Shown: piece by piece, positions 17,795 through 26,439 of the stretch
How positions within the stretch are numbered: the stretch's first letter is position 1
Layout of the letters: each line of letters starts with the position of its first letter
Source: Paenibacillus sp. GM2
GTDB lineage: Bacteria > Bacillota > Bacilli > Paenibacillales > Paenibacillaceae
Assembly (NCBI RefSeq): GCF_900069005.2
Contig: NZ_LN831279.1
Location: 3,522,730 to 3,586,729, forward strand
Reading direction: 5' to 3'
DNA: 64,000 nucleotides
The notes under the pieces: model-generated
What the model saw: only the letters and a program-made list of their open reading frames with translations
The model's database searches: none
Told to the model about the DNA's origin: nothing
Translations under genes and position numbers: made by a program

Positions 17795-19159
17795 ATGGAA
17801 CAATATATGCAATTATTTCAAGGAACTGCTTTTTCCAGTACTTCTGCCAAAGAAGTTCAAATATTAAAAGACTATCTGTTTGCGATCAATGCAGAGGGCG
17901 TGATCAAGAAGGTCATCGCTCCGGAGGATGCGGAATACCAGCCTTTGCTGGAGGCCTATCAAGGCAAGAGCAACTTCCGTCGTTTGGCTGAGGGCCAGTA
18001 TTTGCTGCCCGGGTTCATCGATCTGCATGTGCACGCACCGCAATGGGCGCAATCCGGGACAGCCCTGGACATTCCGCTCTATGACTGGCTGAATACGTAC
18101 ACTTTCCCGCTGGAATCCAAATTTGCGGATCTTGATTTCGCCGAGAAAGTCTATGAGGATCTGGTCAGCACTTTGCTCGCGAACGGGACAACGACCGTAC
18201 TTTATTTTGCTACCGTGCATAAAGAGGCCAGTCTATTGCTGGCTGAGCTCTGTGTGAAGAAAGGACAACGCGGACTCGTCGGCAAGGTGGTGATGGATGA
18301 TCCGGCGCAAAACCCGGAATATTACCGTGATGCAGATACCCATTCAGCACTGGCGGATACGGAGGATTTTATTCTCGCCGTTCGGGAACTAGCCAAAACC
18401 GCAAAGCAGGGCGTCTATCCCGTAGTAACACCACGCTTCATTCCCAGCTGTACGGATGAAGCTTTGCGAGGCCTGGGCAAGCTTGCTGACAAATATGACG
18501 CCTATGTCCAGTCACACTGCAGTGAAAGCGATTGGGCGCATGGTTATGTTCGGGATCGATTGGATAAAAATGATGCCTTTGCATTGCGCGATTTCGGCCT
18601 GCTACGGGAGAAGTCGGTTATGGCGCATTGCAATTTCCTGGACGAGCCTGATGCGGATTTATTCGCAGAGACTGGAACCGCGATTGCGCACTGCCCGATC
18701 TCGAATGCCTATTTTGCCAATAGCGTTATTCCGGTTGCCCATTTCCATGGCAAAGGCATTGATATCGGGCTGGGCACGGACATATCCGGCGGTTTCTCGC
18801 CGAGTCTGTTCGATAATATAAGACAAGCCGTCATCTCTTCGAGAATGCTGGAGGATGGTGTTGATCCTTCCCTCCCCGCACATAAGCGCGGTGTTCCGGA
18901 GTCGCGGATTACGGTCGATGAAGCGTTCTACCTGGCGACAGCCGGAGGCGGTGAGAGTCTAAGCCTGCCGATCGGTCGCCTTGAACAGAATTATGCGTGG
19001 GATGTACAGATCATCGATACGAAAATGCCTTCTGCCAAGCTGCCGATCTTTGATGAGAATGAAGACTGGCATGGGATTTTTGAGAAGATCATCTATCTGG
19101 CCAGACCTGAAAACATCCGTGAAGTATGGGTACAGGGTATGAAGGTTCATTCTCGTTAA
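17795..19159 (+). CDS. guaD: Guanine deaminase
   Basis: Zinc amidohydrolase of 454 residues converting guanine to xanthine and ammonia. The metal-binding motifs of the family are in order: HxH in PGFIDLHVHAPQW, then QSHCSES, MAHC and GTDISGG. PGFIDLHVHAPQW and the overall length match the GuaD/ATZ-TRZ branch rather than chlorohydrolases. The ATG follows AAGGCGGTAACT. It is followed closely by a purine permease, making a salvage/nitrogen-acquisition pair. A single PurR-box-like AAATACGAACATT lies at 17770-17782, one mismatch from the Bacillus box, but the required second box is not clear. Confidence 0.92.
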   Translation: MEQYMQLFQGTAFSSTSAKEVQILKDYLFAINAEGVIKKVIAPEDAEYQPLLEAYQGKSNFRRLAEGQYLLPGFIDLHVHAPQWAQSGTALDIPLYDWLNTYTFPLESKFADLDFAEKVYEDLVSTLLANGTTTVLYFATVHKEASLLLAELCVKKGQRGLVGKVVMDDPAQNPEYYRDADTHSALADTEDFILAVRELAKTAKQGVYPVVTPRFIPSCTDEALRGLGKLADKYDAYVQSHCSESDWAHGYVRDRLDKNDAFALRDFGLLREKSVMAHCNFLDEPDADLFAETGTAIAHCPISNAYFANSVIPVAHFHGKGIDIGLGTDISGGFSPSLFDNIRQAVISSRMLEDGVDPSLPAHKRGVPESRITVDEAFYLATAGGGESLSLPIGRLEQNYAWDVQIIDTKMPSAKLPIFDENEDWHGIFEKIIYLARPENIREVWVQGMKVHSR

Positions 19160-19197
19160 AATACAAAAAAACTATAATATTCGAGGTGTACATCCCA

Positions 19198-20568
19198 GTG
19201 AAAACAGAAGCAGTCAACCAGGGGCAAGCTCAAACCCATTCATCGCAGCTAACAGTTCTGCCCGATCAGAAGGTATCATTTGGCAAGTCCGCCCTTCTGG
19301 GCTTGCAGCATGTATTAGCAATGGACGTCTATGTGGTTCCTTTCCTGATCGCCATGCTGATCGGCTTGCAATCCAACCAGTCCAGCGCACTGATCCAATC
19401 TACCTTTATCGCTGCGGGGTTAGCCACGATTGTGCAGAGCTACTTCTGCATGAAGCTGCCGATCGCTCAAGGTCCTTCGTATGTTCCGCTTGGCGCAATT
19501 GTCAGCATCTATGCCGCCAGCGGAGGCGGGCAGCTAGGCTGGAATTCCGTGCTGGGCGCCAGCCTTGTCGGTGCGGTTCTCGTTATTATTTTGGGGATGA
19601 GCGGCGTGTTCAATAAGATCGTCAAATCCTTCATTCCGCCGATTGTGGGCGGCACGATCATTTTTATTGTGGGTCTGTCTTTATTGCCAGTGGGGATCAG
19701 GGACAATATTTATGAAGCCGCTGATGCGACGATCAATCAGAACGTGATGCTGGCCCTAATCTCAGGCGCAGTGCTGCTGCTCTTTGTAATCCTCGGTTCC
19801 CTGCTAGGGACCAAAGGATCATTATTCCGGATTATGTCCGTCCTGTTCGCATTAATCGGCGGATGTATCGCTGCTAATTTTATGGGAGTACTGGACTTCT
19901 CGGCAGTTAGCCAAGCCAACTGGTTCAGCATGCCGCAGATCCCCTTTGCCGACTTCGGCTTCTCCTTCAATTTCTCGGCTATTATCACGATGGTCATTAT
20001 TTATCTGGTGCTGCTCGCTGAAACAACGGGGACCTGGTTCGCTGTCAGCAATGTCATCGATCAACCGTTAACCGATCAAAATATTAACCGAGGGGTCATC
20101 GGCGAAGGCATTAGCTGTCTGATCGCCTCTCTGCTCGGCTCTACTCCGGTTACAGGCTATTCCACCAATGCCGGCATTATTTCCATTACCGGGATTGCCA
20201 GCCGCCGAGTCTTCCTTGCCGTTGGTGGCTGGTTCGTTATCTTTGGCTGTTCCGGTAAGCTGGCTGCTCTAATTGCATCGATCCCGACGGCTGTCATCGG
20301 CGGCGTATTCTGCATTGTCTGCGGCATTATCGCCATTAACGGCATACAGGTCATGAAGAACGAGCGGATCGGCGAGAAAGAGATGTACATCGTCGCCATT
20401 CCGATGATTCTAACTTTGGCATTAGTGCTTATTCCGAAGGATTACTTGTATTCCTTGCCTACCTTCGTGCAATATTTGCTGGGTTCGCCAATCCTGGCCG
20501 CTTCCCTGGCGGCTATCTTGCTGAATAAGTTCTTGCCTGGCCGCAAGGAGACGCTAAGCGAAAAATAA
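19198..20568 (+). CDS. Xanthine/uracil-type purine permease (NCS2 family)
   Basis: 456-residue integral membrane nucleobase:cation symporter with roughly 12-14 spans. The NCS2 features are visible: GLQHVLAMDVYVVPFLIA at the first span, QGPSYVPLGAI in the family signature region, and LAETTGTWFAVS in the helix carrying the conserved acidic residue. I place the start at GTG 19198, preceded by GAGGTG nine bases upstream; a longer frame would overlap guaD by 34 nt. It probably brings in guanine or a related purine for the deaminase gene 38 nt upstream. Confidence 0.92.
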   Translation: MKTEAVNQGQAQTHSSQLTVLPDQKVSFGKSALLGLQHVLAMDVYVVPFLIAMLIGLQSNQSSALIQSTFIAAGLATIVQSYFCMKLPIAQGPSYVPLGAIVSIYAASGGGQLGWNSVLGASLVGAVLVIILGMSGVFNKIVKSFIPPIVGGTIIFIVGLSLLPVGIRDNIYEAADATINQNVMLALISGAVLLLFVILGSLLGTKGSLFRIMSVLFALIGGCIAANFMGVLDFSAVSQANWFSMPQIPFADFGFSFNFSAIITMVIIYLVLLAETTGTWFAVSNVIDQPLTDQNINRGVIGEGISCLIASLLGSTPVTGYSTNAGIISITGIASRRVFLAVGGWFVIFGCSGKLAALIASIPTAVIGGVFCIVCGIIAINGIQVMKNERIGEKEMYIVAIPMILTLALVLIPKDYLYSLPTFVQYLLGSPILAASLAAILLNKFLPGRKETLSEK

Positions 20569-20585
20569 CAGATATTTTTAAATGA

Positions 20586-20634
20586 GGGCAGCCCCACAGG
20601 AGGTATGTTAAATCATACTTTTGGGGCTGTCCTG
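20586..20634. terminator. Shared stem-loop between convergent genes
   Basis: GGCAGCCCCA pairs with TGGGGCTGTCC, with a nested TATG/CATA helix inside. Its right arm lies within the last codons of the minus-strand methyltransferase gene. Neither side has a strong T-run, so termination efficiency is uncertain. Confidence 0.6.
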
Positions 20635-21306
20635 CTCTGGTTTATACAGCCAGACTTGAAAGCCGATTCCGTGTTTTTCGATCTTATGTTTCGGGAAGTC
20701 TGTCTGCGCTATCAGATCCTCGAACCCTTCGCGGGTATAGGCGCCGTTCTTCAAAAAAGTTTGGAACGACAGTTTGACAAACCAGCGATCAAAGCCTTTC
20801 ATACCGGATTTTTGAATTTCGTTCTCGATATCCTCACTCGTGGCTTCGTGGTTCATGTCCAGAATAAGCGCCGCACCGCCGGGCTTGATAACACGATACA
20901 TTTCCTGCAAAGCCTTCAGTGGTTCGCTGAAATTTTTGAACGCAGCGGAGCAAATTATGAAATCATAAACGCCATCGGCCAAGGGCATTGCAGAGGCATT
21001 TCCCTGCCGAAAGTCTACATTTACGCCAGCTTCTCTGGCGTTACGCTTCTCAATCTCCACGAAATCCGCGCTGATTTCCAAGCCGGTTACCGAGTAGCCT
21101 TGCTTCGCTAGCTCGATGGCCAGATAGCCGGGGCCAGGAGCGACTTCCAGCAACTCCGCTCCATTTTCAACATATCCGCTTACGATATCAGCATATTCCC
21201 GCATCTCCGAAAGACGCGACTTACGGGTGTTATTGTCATACCATTTCGCCATCCAGCCGGTGATGCCCAAATCTTTCTTGCGGCGAGCCGTTTTCATATA
21301 GGACAT
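20608..21306 (-). CDS. Class I SAM-dependent methyltransferase
   Basis: 232-residue soluble methyltransferase of the UbiE/Methyltransf_11 type. Motif I reads LEVAPGPGYLAIELA (about residues 55-69), the acidic residue after it sits in VTGLEIS, and DFIICSAAFKNF is the post-I/motif II region. The methyl acceptor is unknown. The start at 21306 has AGGTG six bases upstream and lies just past the stop of the membrane protein gene. It is the last gene of a three-gene PadR unit, and its final codons form part of the downstream stem-loop. Confidence 0.85.
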   Translation of the reverse strand: MSYMKTARRKKDLGITGWMAKWYDNNTRKSRLSEMREYADIVSGYVENGAELLEVAPGPGYLAIELAKQGYSVTGLEISADFVEIEKRNAREAGVNVDFRQGNASAMPLADGVYDFIICSAAFKNFSEPLKALQEMYRVIKPGGAALILDMNHEATSEDIENEIQKSGMKGFDRWFVKLSFQTFLKNGAYTREGFEDLIAQTDFPKHKIEKHGIGFQVWLYKPEQDSPKSMI

Positions 21307-21315
21307 AAACAGCAC

Positions 21316-21888
21316 CTACTTTCTCTTCATAGATATAAGCGCATGGCTTATTTCTCCCAGCCCTATGCCAATAATCGCTCCAACCCCGGTACCGATCAGC
21401 GTATAGATCCATCCATTTTGCATAAAGGCAGGAACGCCTCCACTAGTGAGAAACCCGATCAGGGAACCGATAGCAACACCTAAAAACAGGAACCCGCCGT
21501 AGAATAGTCCGACAGCCTCATAGTCTGCAGGATCACGATTTTCATAATACTGGCGGAAACGCTCATGAAGATCAGCTTGGAAATCAGAATCACCTGAAGC
21601 CGCGAGCTTATCCCTTGCCTTTTCAAAAGCTTCCTCTTCCGATAAGCCCTGAGATATCAGATCGCTCATGTAGTCGCTCATGTAGAGGATCATATCATTA
21701 CGCGCCTCATGCGCCTGATCCGAGCTGCTCTTAAATCTGGCTAATTTCCTGCCGATTTTATGTTTGGTCTGATTGGTTTTGGCCCGCAGCTTTTCCAGAT
21801 AGGTCATCTCCGCCTCCTCCAGATAATGCTGCGCCTGTTCCTTGGCAAACTGATCTATCTTTCGAAGTGTTTCATTGCTGAAGCTCAT
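21316..21888 (-). CDS. Membrane protein of a PadR operon, unknown function
   Basis: 190 residues. The first ~125 are charged and helical (many Lys, Glu, Arg), including SQGLSEEEAFEKARDKLAASGD, which resembles the prefix domain found in PadR-linked DUF1700/DUF1129-type proteins. Two Gly-rich hydrophobic segments follow (about 127-147 and 158-178), then a short basic tail. Family knowledge suggests such proteins are targets of the adjacent PadR repressor and may respond to envelope stress, but no activity can be assigned. Its ATG overlaps the PadR stop by 4 nt. Confidence 0.75.
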   Translation of the reverse strand: MSFSNETLRKIDQFAKEQAQHYLEEAEMTYLEKLRAKTNQTKHKIGRKLARFKSSSDQAHEARNDMILYMSDYMSDLISQGLSEEEAFEKARDKLAASGDSDFQADLHERFRQYYENRDPADYEAVGLFYGGFLFLGVAIGSLIGFLTSGGVPAFMQNGWIYTLIGTGVGAIIGIGLGEISHALISMKRK

Positions 21889-22220
21889 CCTTCATTGCCT
21901 CCTTTATTTCTTAAAATTTGGATACGTTCGTTTAAGAAATCCCATCGTGCCCAAAATGACATCAATTCATCCCGCCCTCGCTCATTGAGAGTGTAGAACT
22001 TCCTTGGCGGACCAATTCCGGACGGCTTTTTCACGATATGAACCAGCTTGTTTTTTTCCAGTCGTACTAACAAAGCATAAACGGTGCCTTCGGCAATCCC
22101 TTCAAAACCAAGAGCATTGAGCCGCTTTACAATCTCATAACCGTAAATCTCATCCCGTCCGATGATTTCCAGCACCATTCCCTCCAACACTCCTTTGAGC
22201 ATTTCACTTAGATTATCCAA
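21885..22220 (-). CDS. PadR-family transcriptional regulator
   Basis: 111-residue repressor. The winged helix has the PadR pattern: LKGVLEGMVLEII, then IYGYEIVKRL, TVYALLVRLEKNKLV and PPRKFYTLNERG. The most likely start is TTG at 22220, six bases after GAGGTG, giving the typical MDNLSEMLKG start; ATG 22226 sits too close to that site. It heads a three-gene operon with the membrane protein and methyltransferase and presumably represses it. The ligand is unknown. Confidence 0.88.
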   Translation of the reverse strand: MDNLSEMLKGVLEGMVLEIIGRDEIYGYEIVKRLNALGFEGIAEGTVYALLVRLEKNKLVHIVKKPSGIGPPRKFYTLNERGRDELMSFWARWDFLNERIQILRNKGGNEG

Positions 22221-22338
22221 ACACATACACCTCACAAGAACAATATTGACATGTGTTGAGGTACTTAATATTACTGAGTACCGCTACATAATAACGCAGA
22301 GTAGTGTCGTTGTCAACGAGCAAGCAGCTATATGAATA

Positions 22339-22360
22339 TAAAAAAACGCCCCTAAGGGCG
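22339..22360 (-). terminator. Intrinsic terminator of the glycolate oxidase operon
   Basis: On the minus strand CGCCCTTAGGGGCG forms a tight hairpin followed by TTTTTTT, 12 nt past the glcF stop codon. Confidence 0.9.
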
Positions 22361-22372
22361 CGGGATGAACTC

Positions 22373-23851
22373 TTATTTCATTACTTTCTCGACTTTCTCC
22401 GCAAAATAATCAACCACATGCATCACCCTCAGACGATCCTGTGCCTGCTCCCGCTCAACGCCAATCTTCATCTGCAGCAGACAGCCGGGATTGCTGGTCA
22501 GAATGATCGATGCTCCTGTCTCATTCACTTTATCCATTTTGTGATCCAAAATATCATTCGCCATCTTCGACTGCATCAGATTATAAATCCCGGCTGAACC
22601 GCAGCAGCCTTCCGCACCTTCAAGCTCTACATAATTCAAATCGGGCAGAAGGTGAAGCAGCTGCCTTGGTCCCCGGCCTGCCTTCATGACATTCCTCAGG
22701 TGGCAGGAGTCTTGATAAGTAACTGTATCTTGAGGTGTGTGATCGGGACGTTCTTGGGAAATGAATTCTTGATCGTCAGGCCCTGCACCTACAGATTTTA
22801 ATGAGTTCCATCGCTCTGAACGGAGCAGCAGCTCGCTTATATCCTTGATCTGCTGTGAGAAATGCTCCGCTTGCGGTTTCCACAGCGCATCATCCTTCAG
22901 CAGATGATCATATTCAATCAGCATGGCTCCACAACCTCCAGCGTTAGAGGCAATATAATCGACCTTGGCCTCGGCAAAGGCCTGGATATTCCTCCTGGCG
23001 AACTGCCGGGCGGTCTTCAGATCGCCGCTGTGAGAGAACAATGCTCCGCAGCAGCCCTGCGCTTCAGGAATGACCACATCATACCCGGATTCTCTCAGCA
23101 GGTTCACCGTATTCACATTCGTTTCGGTGAAGAGCACATCCATGATACAGCCGCGGAACATGCCCACAGTTCCGATCCGCTCTCCCTTGGCTGGCAGCAA
23201 GCTGGCCTTCACCCGTTTTACTACGCCTTGACTGTCAGCCTGCGGCAGGATACGCTCCAAGGTCTGAAAATGCTCTGGCAAAAATCGAAGCAGCTTCTTC
23301 TTCGCCGCATAACGCTGTAATCCGGAGCGCTGATATTTCTCTAGCAGAGCGCTAAGAGACAACATGCGATGATGGCTCTTGAAGGCAGGCTTAACCAGCT
23401 TATGCAGCCGTTTCATGTTCGGAGGCCGATCCGATTTAGAGCTATAACCGGGCCCGGGTGCAGTTTCCGTCTGCCCACTCATCTTCTTGGTCTTGGCAGA
23501 GTGAAACGGCTGTTCGAACAGCACCGACTTGGTCTGTTCCAGCAGCTGACCGTACTTCACATCGGATGGGCATACGGGCTCACAGGCCCGGCAGCCCAAG
23601 CATAGATTGATCTGCTGGCGGAACGACTCATCCGGCTCCATTACACCGTCAGCTACCGCCTTCATAAGCGCAATTCTCCCCCGCGGCGACGCAGCTTCGA
23701 TGCCGGTCTCTTGATAGGTCGGACAGGAAGGCTGGCAGAAGCCGCAGCGCATGCAATTCATTAGCTCATTATAATCCAGCTGCTTCGTAAGCTCCTGCTG
23801 TAGCGTTAATAAGGATGAATCTCGCTCTTTTTTGGGATTAGGGCTGCTCAT
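22373..23851 (-). CDS. glcF: Glycolate oxidase iron-sulfur subunit
   Basis: 492-residue electron-transfer subunit passing electrons from the FAD subunit's oxidation of glycolate (or lactate) to the respiratory chain. Two 4Fe-4S motifs lie near the start: CMRCGFCQPSCP and CLGCRACEPVCP. Two CCG domains follow, seen as GCCGALFSHSG and GCCGSAGIYN with QDSCHLR between. It is slightly longer than usual because of a poorly conserved insert near residues 125-145. It overlaps glcD by 4 nt (ATGA). A GlcE subunit is absent, as in the YsfC-YsfD arrangement of Bacillus. Confidence 0.92.
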   Translation of the reverse strand: MSSPNPKKERDSSLLTLQQELTKQLDYNELMNCMRCGFCQPSCPTYQETGIEAASPRGRIALMKAVADGVMEPDESFRQQINLCLGCRACEPVCPSDVKYGQLLEQTKSVLFEQPFHSAKTKKMSGQTETAPGPGYSSKSDRPPNMKRLHKLVKPAFKSHHRMLSLSALLEKYQRSGLQRYAAKKKLLRFLPEHFQTLERILPQADSQGVVKRVKASLLPAKGERIGTVGMFRGCIMDVLFTETNVNTVNLLRESGYDVVIPEAQGCCGALFSHSGDLKTARQFARRNIQAFAEAKVDYIASNAGGCGAMLIEYDHLLKDDALWKPQAEHFSQQIKDISELLLRSERWNSLKSVGAGPDDQEFISQERPDHTPQDTVTYQDSCHLRNVMKAGRGPRQLLHLLPDLNYVELEGAEGCCGSAGIYNLMQSKMANDILDHKMDKVNETGASIILTSNPGCLLQMKIGVEREQAQDRLRVMHVVDYFAEKVEKVMK

Positions 23852-25263
23852 TTTGAGATCACCAGCCTTTTACGGGACGGCTTGGCGAAGATCTTGCCCG
23901 GGTTCATAATGCCGTTCGGATCGAAAACCTGCTTGATGCCCTTCATCACGCTGATCCCCGCAGTCCCTACCTTCCATTCCAGATAAGGAGCCTTTACCGT
24001 TCCGACCCCATGCTCGCCCGTAATCGTCCCGCCCATCGAGATCGCCTCCTCGAAGATCTCCGCAAAAGCTTCCTCAACGCGGTGTATTTCCTCTTCATTA
24101 CGAGCATCTGTCGTACAAGTAGGATGCAAATTGCCGTCCCCGGCATGCCCGAAGGTGCATATGTTGACACGGTACTTCTCAGCAATCCGGTTAATTGCCA
24201 GGATCATATCGGCGATGGCAGATCGCGGAACGGTCGCATCTTCCAGGATCGTCGTCGGCGAGATGCGGGCAAGCGTAGATAATGCGCTTCGACGAGCCAT
24301 CATCAACTGCTCCGCTTCAGCCTCGTCCTGTGCCATACGAATTTCTGTTGCCCCTTCCGACGCACAGATATTTTTGATATCAGTCATCTCCCTCTTCACC
24401 TGCTCCGGTTCCTGACCGTCCTGCTCAATCAGCAATATAGCCTGCACATCCGTGGGCAGACCGATATGATTATAATCCTCTACCACACATATCGTGGCCT
24501 GGTCCATAATTTCCAGCGTGGCCGGAATAATCCGCGCGCCAACAATCCGCGAGACCGAGCGAGCCGCCCCATAAATATCTGCAAAAGCAACCAGCATCGT
24601 CTGACGTACTCCTGGAGCAGGCAGAAGCTTTAAAGTCGCCTCCGTAATTAACGCCAGAGTTCCCTCGGAACCCACTAACAGCTTCGTCAGGTCATAACCG
24701 GCTACATCCTTGTACAGCTTGCCGCCTGTACGGATTATTTCCCCGGAGGGAAGCACCGCTTCAAGACCGATCACATAATCCTTGGTTGTGCCATACTTAA
24801 GACCTCGCAAGCCCCCTGCGCCCTCCATAATGTTGCCGCCTAATGTAGAGATGACCATGCTGCTCGGATCTGGCGGATAGAACAGTCCCCGCCGCTCCAC
24901 TTCCTGATGGAACTTCCTCGTATTCAAGCCAGGCTGTACGGTAGCCGTTAGGTTGTCCGTATCCAGCTCCAGCAGCTTATTCATCCGCGATATGGCTACG
25001 ACGATGCCTCCCTGCACAGGGACAGTGCCGCCGCATAGATTGCTCGCAGCGCCTCGCGGAACGATTGGGATGTGATGTTCATTGGCAAGCCTTAATATAG
25101 ATTGCACCTCAGCCGTCGTCTCCGGATAGACCACCGCATCAGGCAGCGATTGCAGCATAGGGGTAGCATCATAAGAATGGGTGACCAAAGTTTCCTGATC
25201 CTCTCGGAACCGTTCCTGGCCAAGCCATTGAAGCAATGACTGTCTTACCTCAGAATCCAGCAT
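23848..25263 (-). CDS. glcD: Glycolate oxidase FAD-linked subunit
   Basis: 471-residue flavoprotein oxidising glycolate or another 2-hydroxyacid. The FAD-binding PCMH domain is at residues ~35-215 (PRGAASNLCGGTVP, DPSSMVISTLGGNIMEG, GYDLTKLLVGSEGTLALIT), and the C-terminal FAD-oxidase domain includes CTFGHAGDGNLHPT and GEHGVGTVK. I start at ATG 25263, eight bases after GGAGAGGTG; the longer frame adds 32 unconserved residues. It is transcribed with glcF and diverges from a FadR-type regulator. D-lactate dehydrogenase is the main alternative. Confidence 0.92.
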   Translation of the reverse strand: MLDSEVRQSLLQWLGQERFREDQETLVTHSYDATPMLQSLPDAVVYPETTAEVQSILRLANEHHIPIVPRGAASNLCGGTVPVQGGIVVAISRMNKLLELDTDNLTATVQPGLNTRKFHQEVERRGLFYPPDPSSMVISTLGGNIMEGAGGLRGLKYGTTKDYVIGLEAVLPSGEIIRTGGKLYKDVAGYDLTKLLVGSEGTLALITEATLKLLPAPGVRQTMLVAFADIYGAARSVSRIVGARIIPATLEIMDQATICVVEDYNHIGLPTDVQAILLIEQDGQEPEQVKREMTDIKNICASEGATEIRMAQDEAEAEQLMMARRSALSTLARISPTTILEDATVPRSAIADMILAINRIAEKYRVNICTFGHAGDGNLHPTCTTDARNEEEIHRVEEAFAEIFEEAISMGGTITGEHGVGTVKAPYLEWKVGTAGISVMKGIKQVFDPNGIMNPGKIFAKPSRKRLVISK

Positions 25264-25401
25264 ATCATTTACACCTCTCCTCTTCCTGTCTTCATCGTAG
25301 ATGAAGTCGAATCCACACAAATCGATGATTGCCATGAATTGATCGGTAACCAATAGCAATTATTCTGGACAGAAGCAGCTTAGATTCGGATAACTGTTCA
25401 G

Positions 25402-25414
25402 GTCATCTGATGAC
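25402..25414. promoter_or_regulatory. Palindromic operator candidate between glcD and its regulator
   Basis: GTCATC-T-GATGAC is a perfect 13-bp palindrome in the divergent spacer. It lies just upstream of a TATAAT at 25433-25438 for the regulator gene, a typical spot for autoregulation by a FadR-subfamily protein. Confidence 0.5.
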
Positions 25415-25534
25415 TTTTGGGATATTATACCTTATAATGAAAGCGTATGTATAGACTTAATTTAAAATTTGAAGGAATATAGAATTTGAGGATTATACAG
25501 CTTATCCACATCAACAAGCAGGGAGAAATCCATC

Positions 25535-26224
25535 ATGTACCCTATCCAAATGAAAAAAGGGGCCGAACTCGTTACAGAGCATCTGCTCCAGCTATTAAAA
25601 GACGGCAGCTATGCCGAAGGGCAGCGTCTTCCCTCGGTGGAGGCGCTGGCCAAGCAATACCAAGTGGGGCGGTCCACGATTCGCGAGGCCCAAAGCGCTC
25701 TGAAAGCGATGGGCTGGCTCGATATTCGTCACGGTGGAGGTACCTTCGCACGCAGGCCGGAGCACAATCCGGCCGAGCAATTGCTCAGCTCCCTCGCCGA
25801 TATGGATTCGCTCCGCTCCTTGATCGAGGCTCGCAAGCTGGTTGAGATCGGCTCAGCCGCACTCGCGGCGCGAAGAAGAACGGAACAGGATCTCACACGA
25901 ATGTCCACTTGTCTGAAGCTGATGGAAAAATATCTGGACGATGAAGAGAGAAGTCAGCAGGAGGATTTACAATTCCATGTCTATCTGGCTGAAGCCAGCC
26001 ACAATCCGATTCTGGTCCCGATGCTTGCCCTGTTCCATCAGGAATGTGCCAAGCATATAGGCAGCACCCGGCGCATGTGGCTGTTCGGCGAACGCGCCTC
26101 TGCACTGCAGCTATGGAATGAGCATCAGCTGATTTATGAAGCTATTTCCGTTCAAGACGAACCCCTTGCCTCCCAGCGGATGGAAGAGCATCTCACGAAG
26201 GTAGAGATGGTGCTGAACGTATAG
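25535..26224 (+). CDS. GntR/FadR-family regulator of glycolate oxidation
   Basis: 229 residues. The N-terminal winged helix is clear (YAEGQRLPSVEALAKQYQVG, then RSTIREAQSALKAMGWLDIRHGGGTF) and residues ~85-225 form an FCD ligand domain with the metal-site pattern DLQFHVYLAEASHN and HQLIYEAI. Members of this subfamily (GlcC, LldR, YsfB) sense 2-hydroxyacids, so control of the divergent glcD-glcF genes is the obvious inference. The ATG follows GGGAGAAATCCATC. No truncation is seen. Confidence 0.88.
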   Translation: MYPIQMKKGAELVTEHLLQLLKDGSYAEGQRLPSVEALAKQYQVGRSTIREAQSALKAMGWLDIRHGGGTFARRPEHNPAEQLLSSLADMDSLRSLIEARKLVEIGSAALAARRRTEQDLTRMSTCLKLMEKYLDDEERSQQEDLQFHVYLAEASHNPILVPMLALFHQECAKHIGSTRRMWLFGERASALQLWNEHQLIYEAISVQDEPLASQRMEEHLTKVEMVLNV

Positions 26225-26282
26225 GTGGTTAAAGGGAGGGACTTGCGTGGGCCAGCCCGGATGACCAAAAAAGGCCGCAAAA

Positions 26283-26326
26283 AATCGGGAACAGCTCTGT
26301 TTCAGAGGAAACCTGATTCCCGATTT
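26283..26326. terminator. Bidirectional terminator
   Basis: AATCGGGAACAG pairs with CTGATTCCCGATT, with an inner CTCTG/CAGAG helix. The plus side continues TTTCGTTT and the minus side TTTTTTGCGG, so it can end both the FadR-type gene and the nucleoside operon. Confidence 0.75.
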
Positions 26327-26439
26327 CGTTTGCAGCCTATCATTTTGCAATAACTATTCAAGCTTGCCAGTCGCCAGAGTCCGTGTAGGATTATTTCAAT
26401 CGACTAAAGCGATTATTGGATGCATTGCGTTGATTTCGC

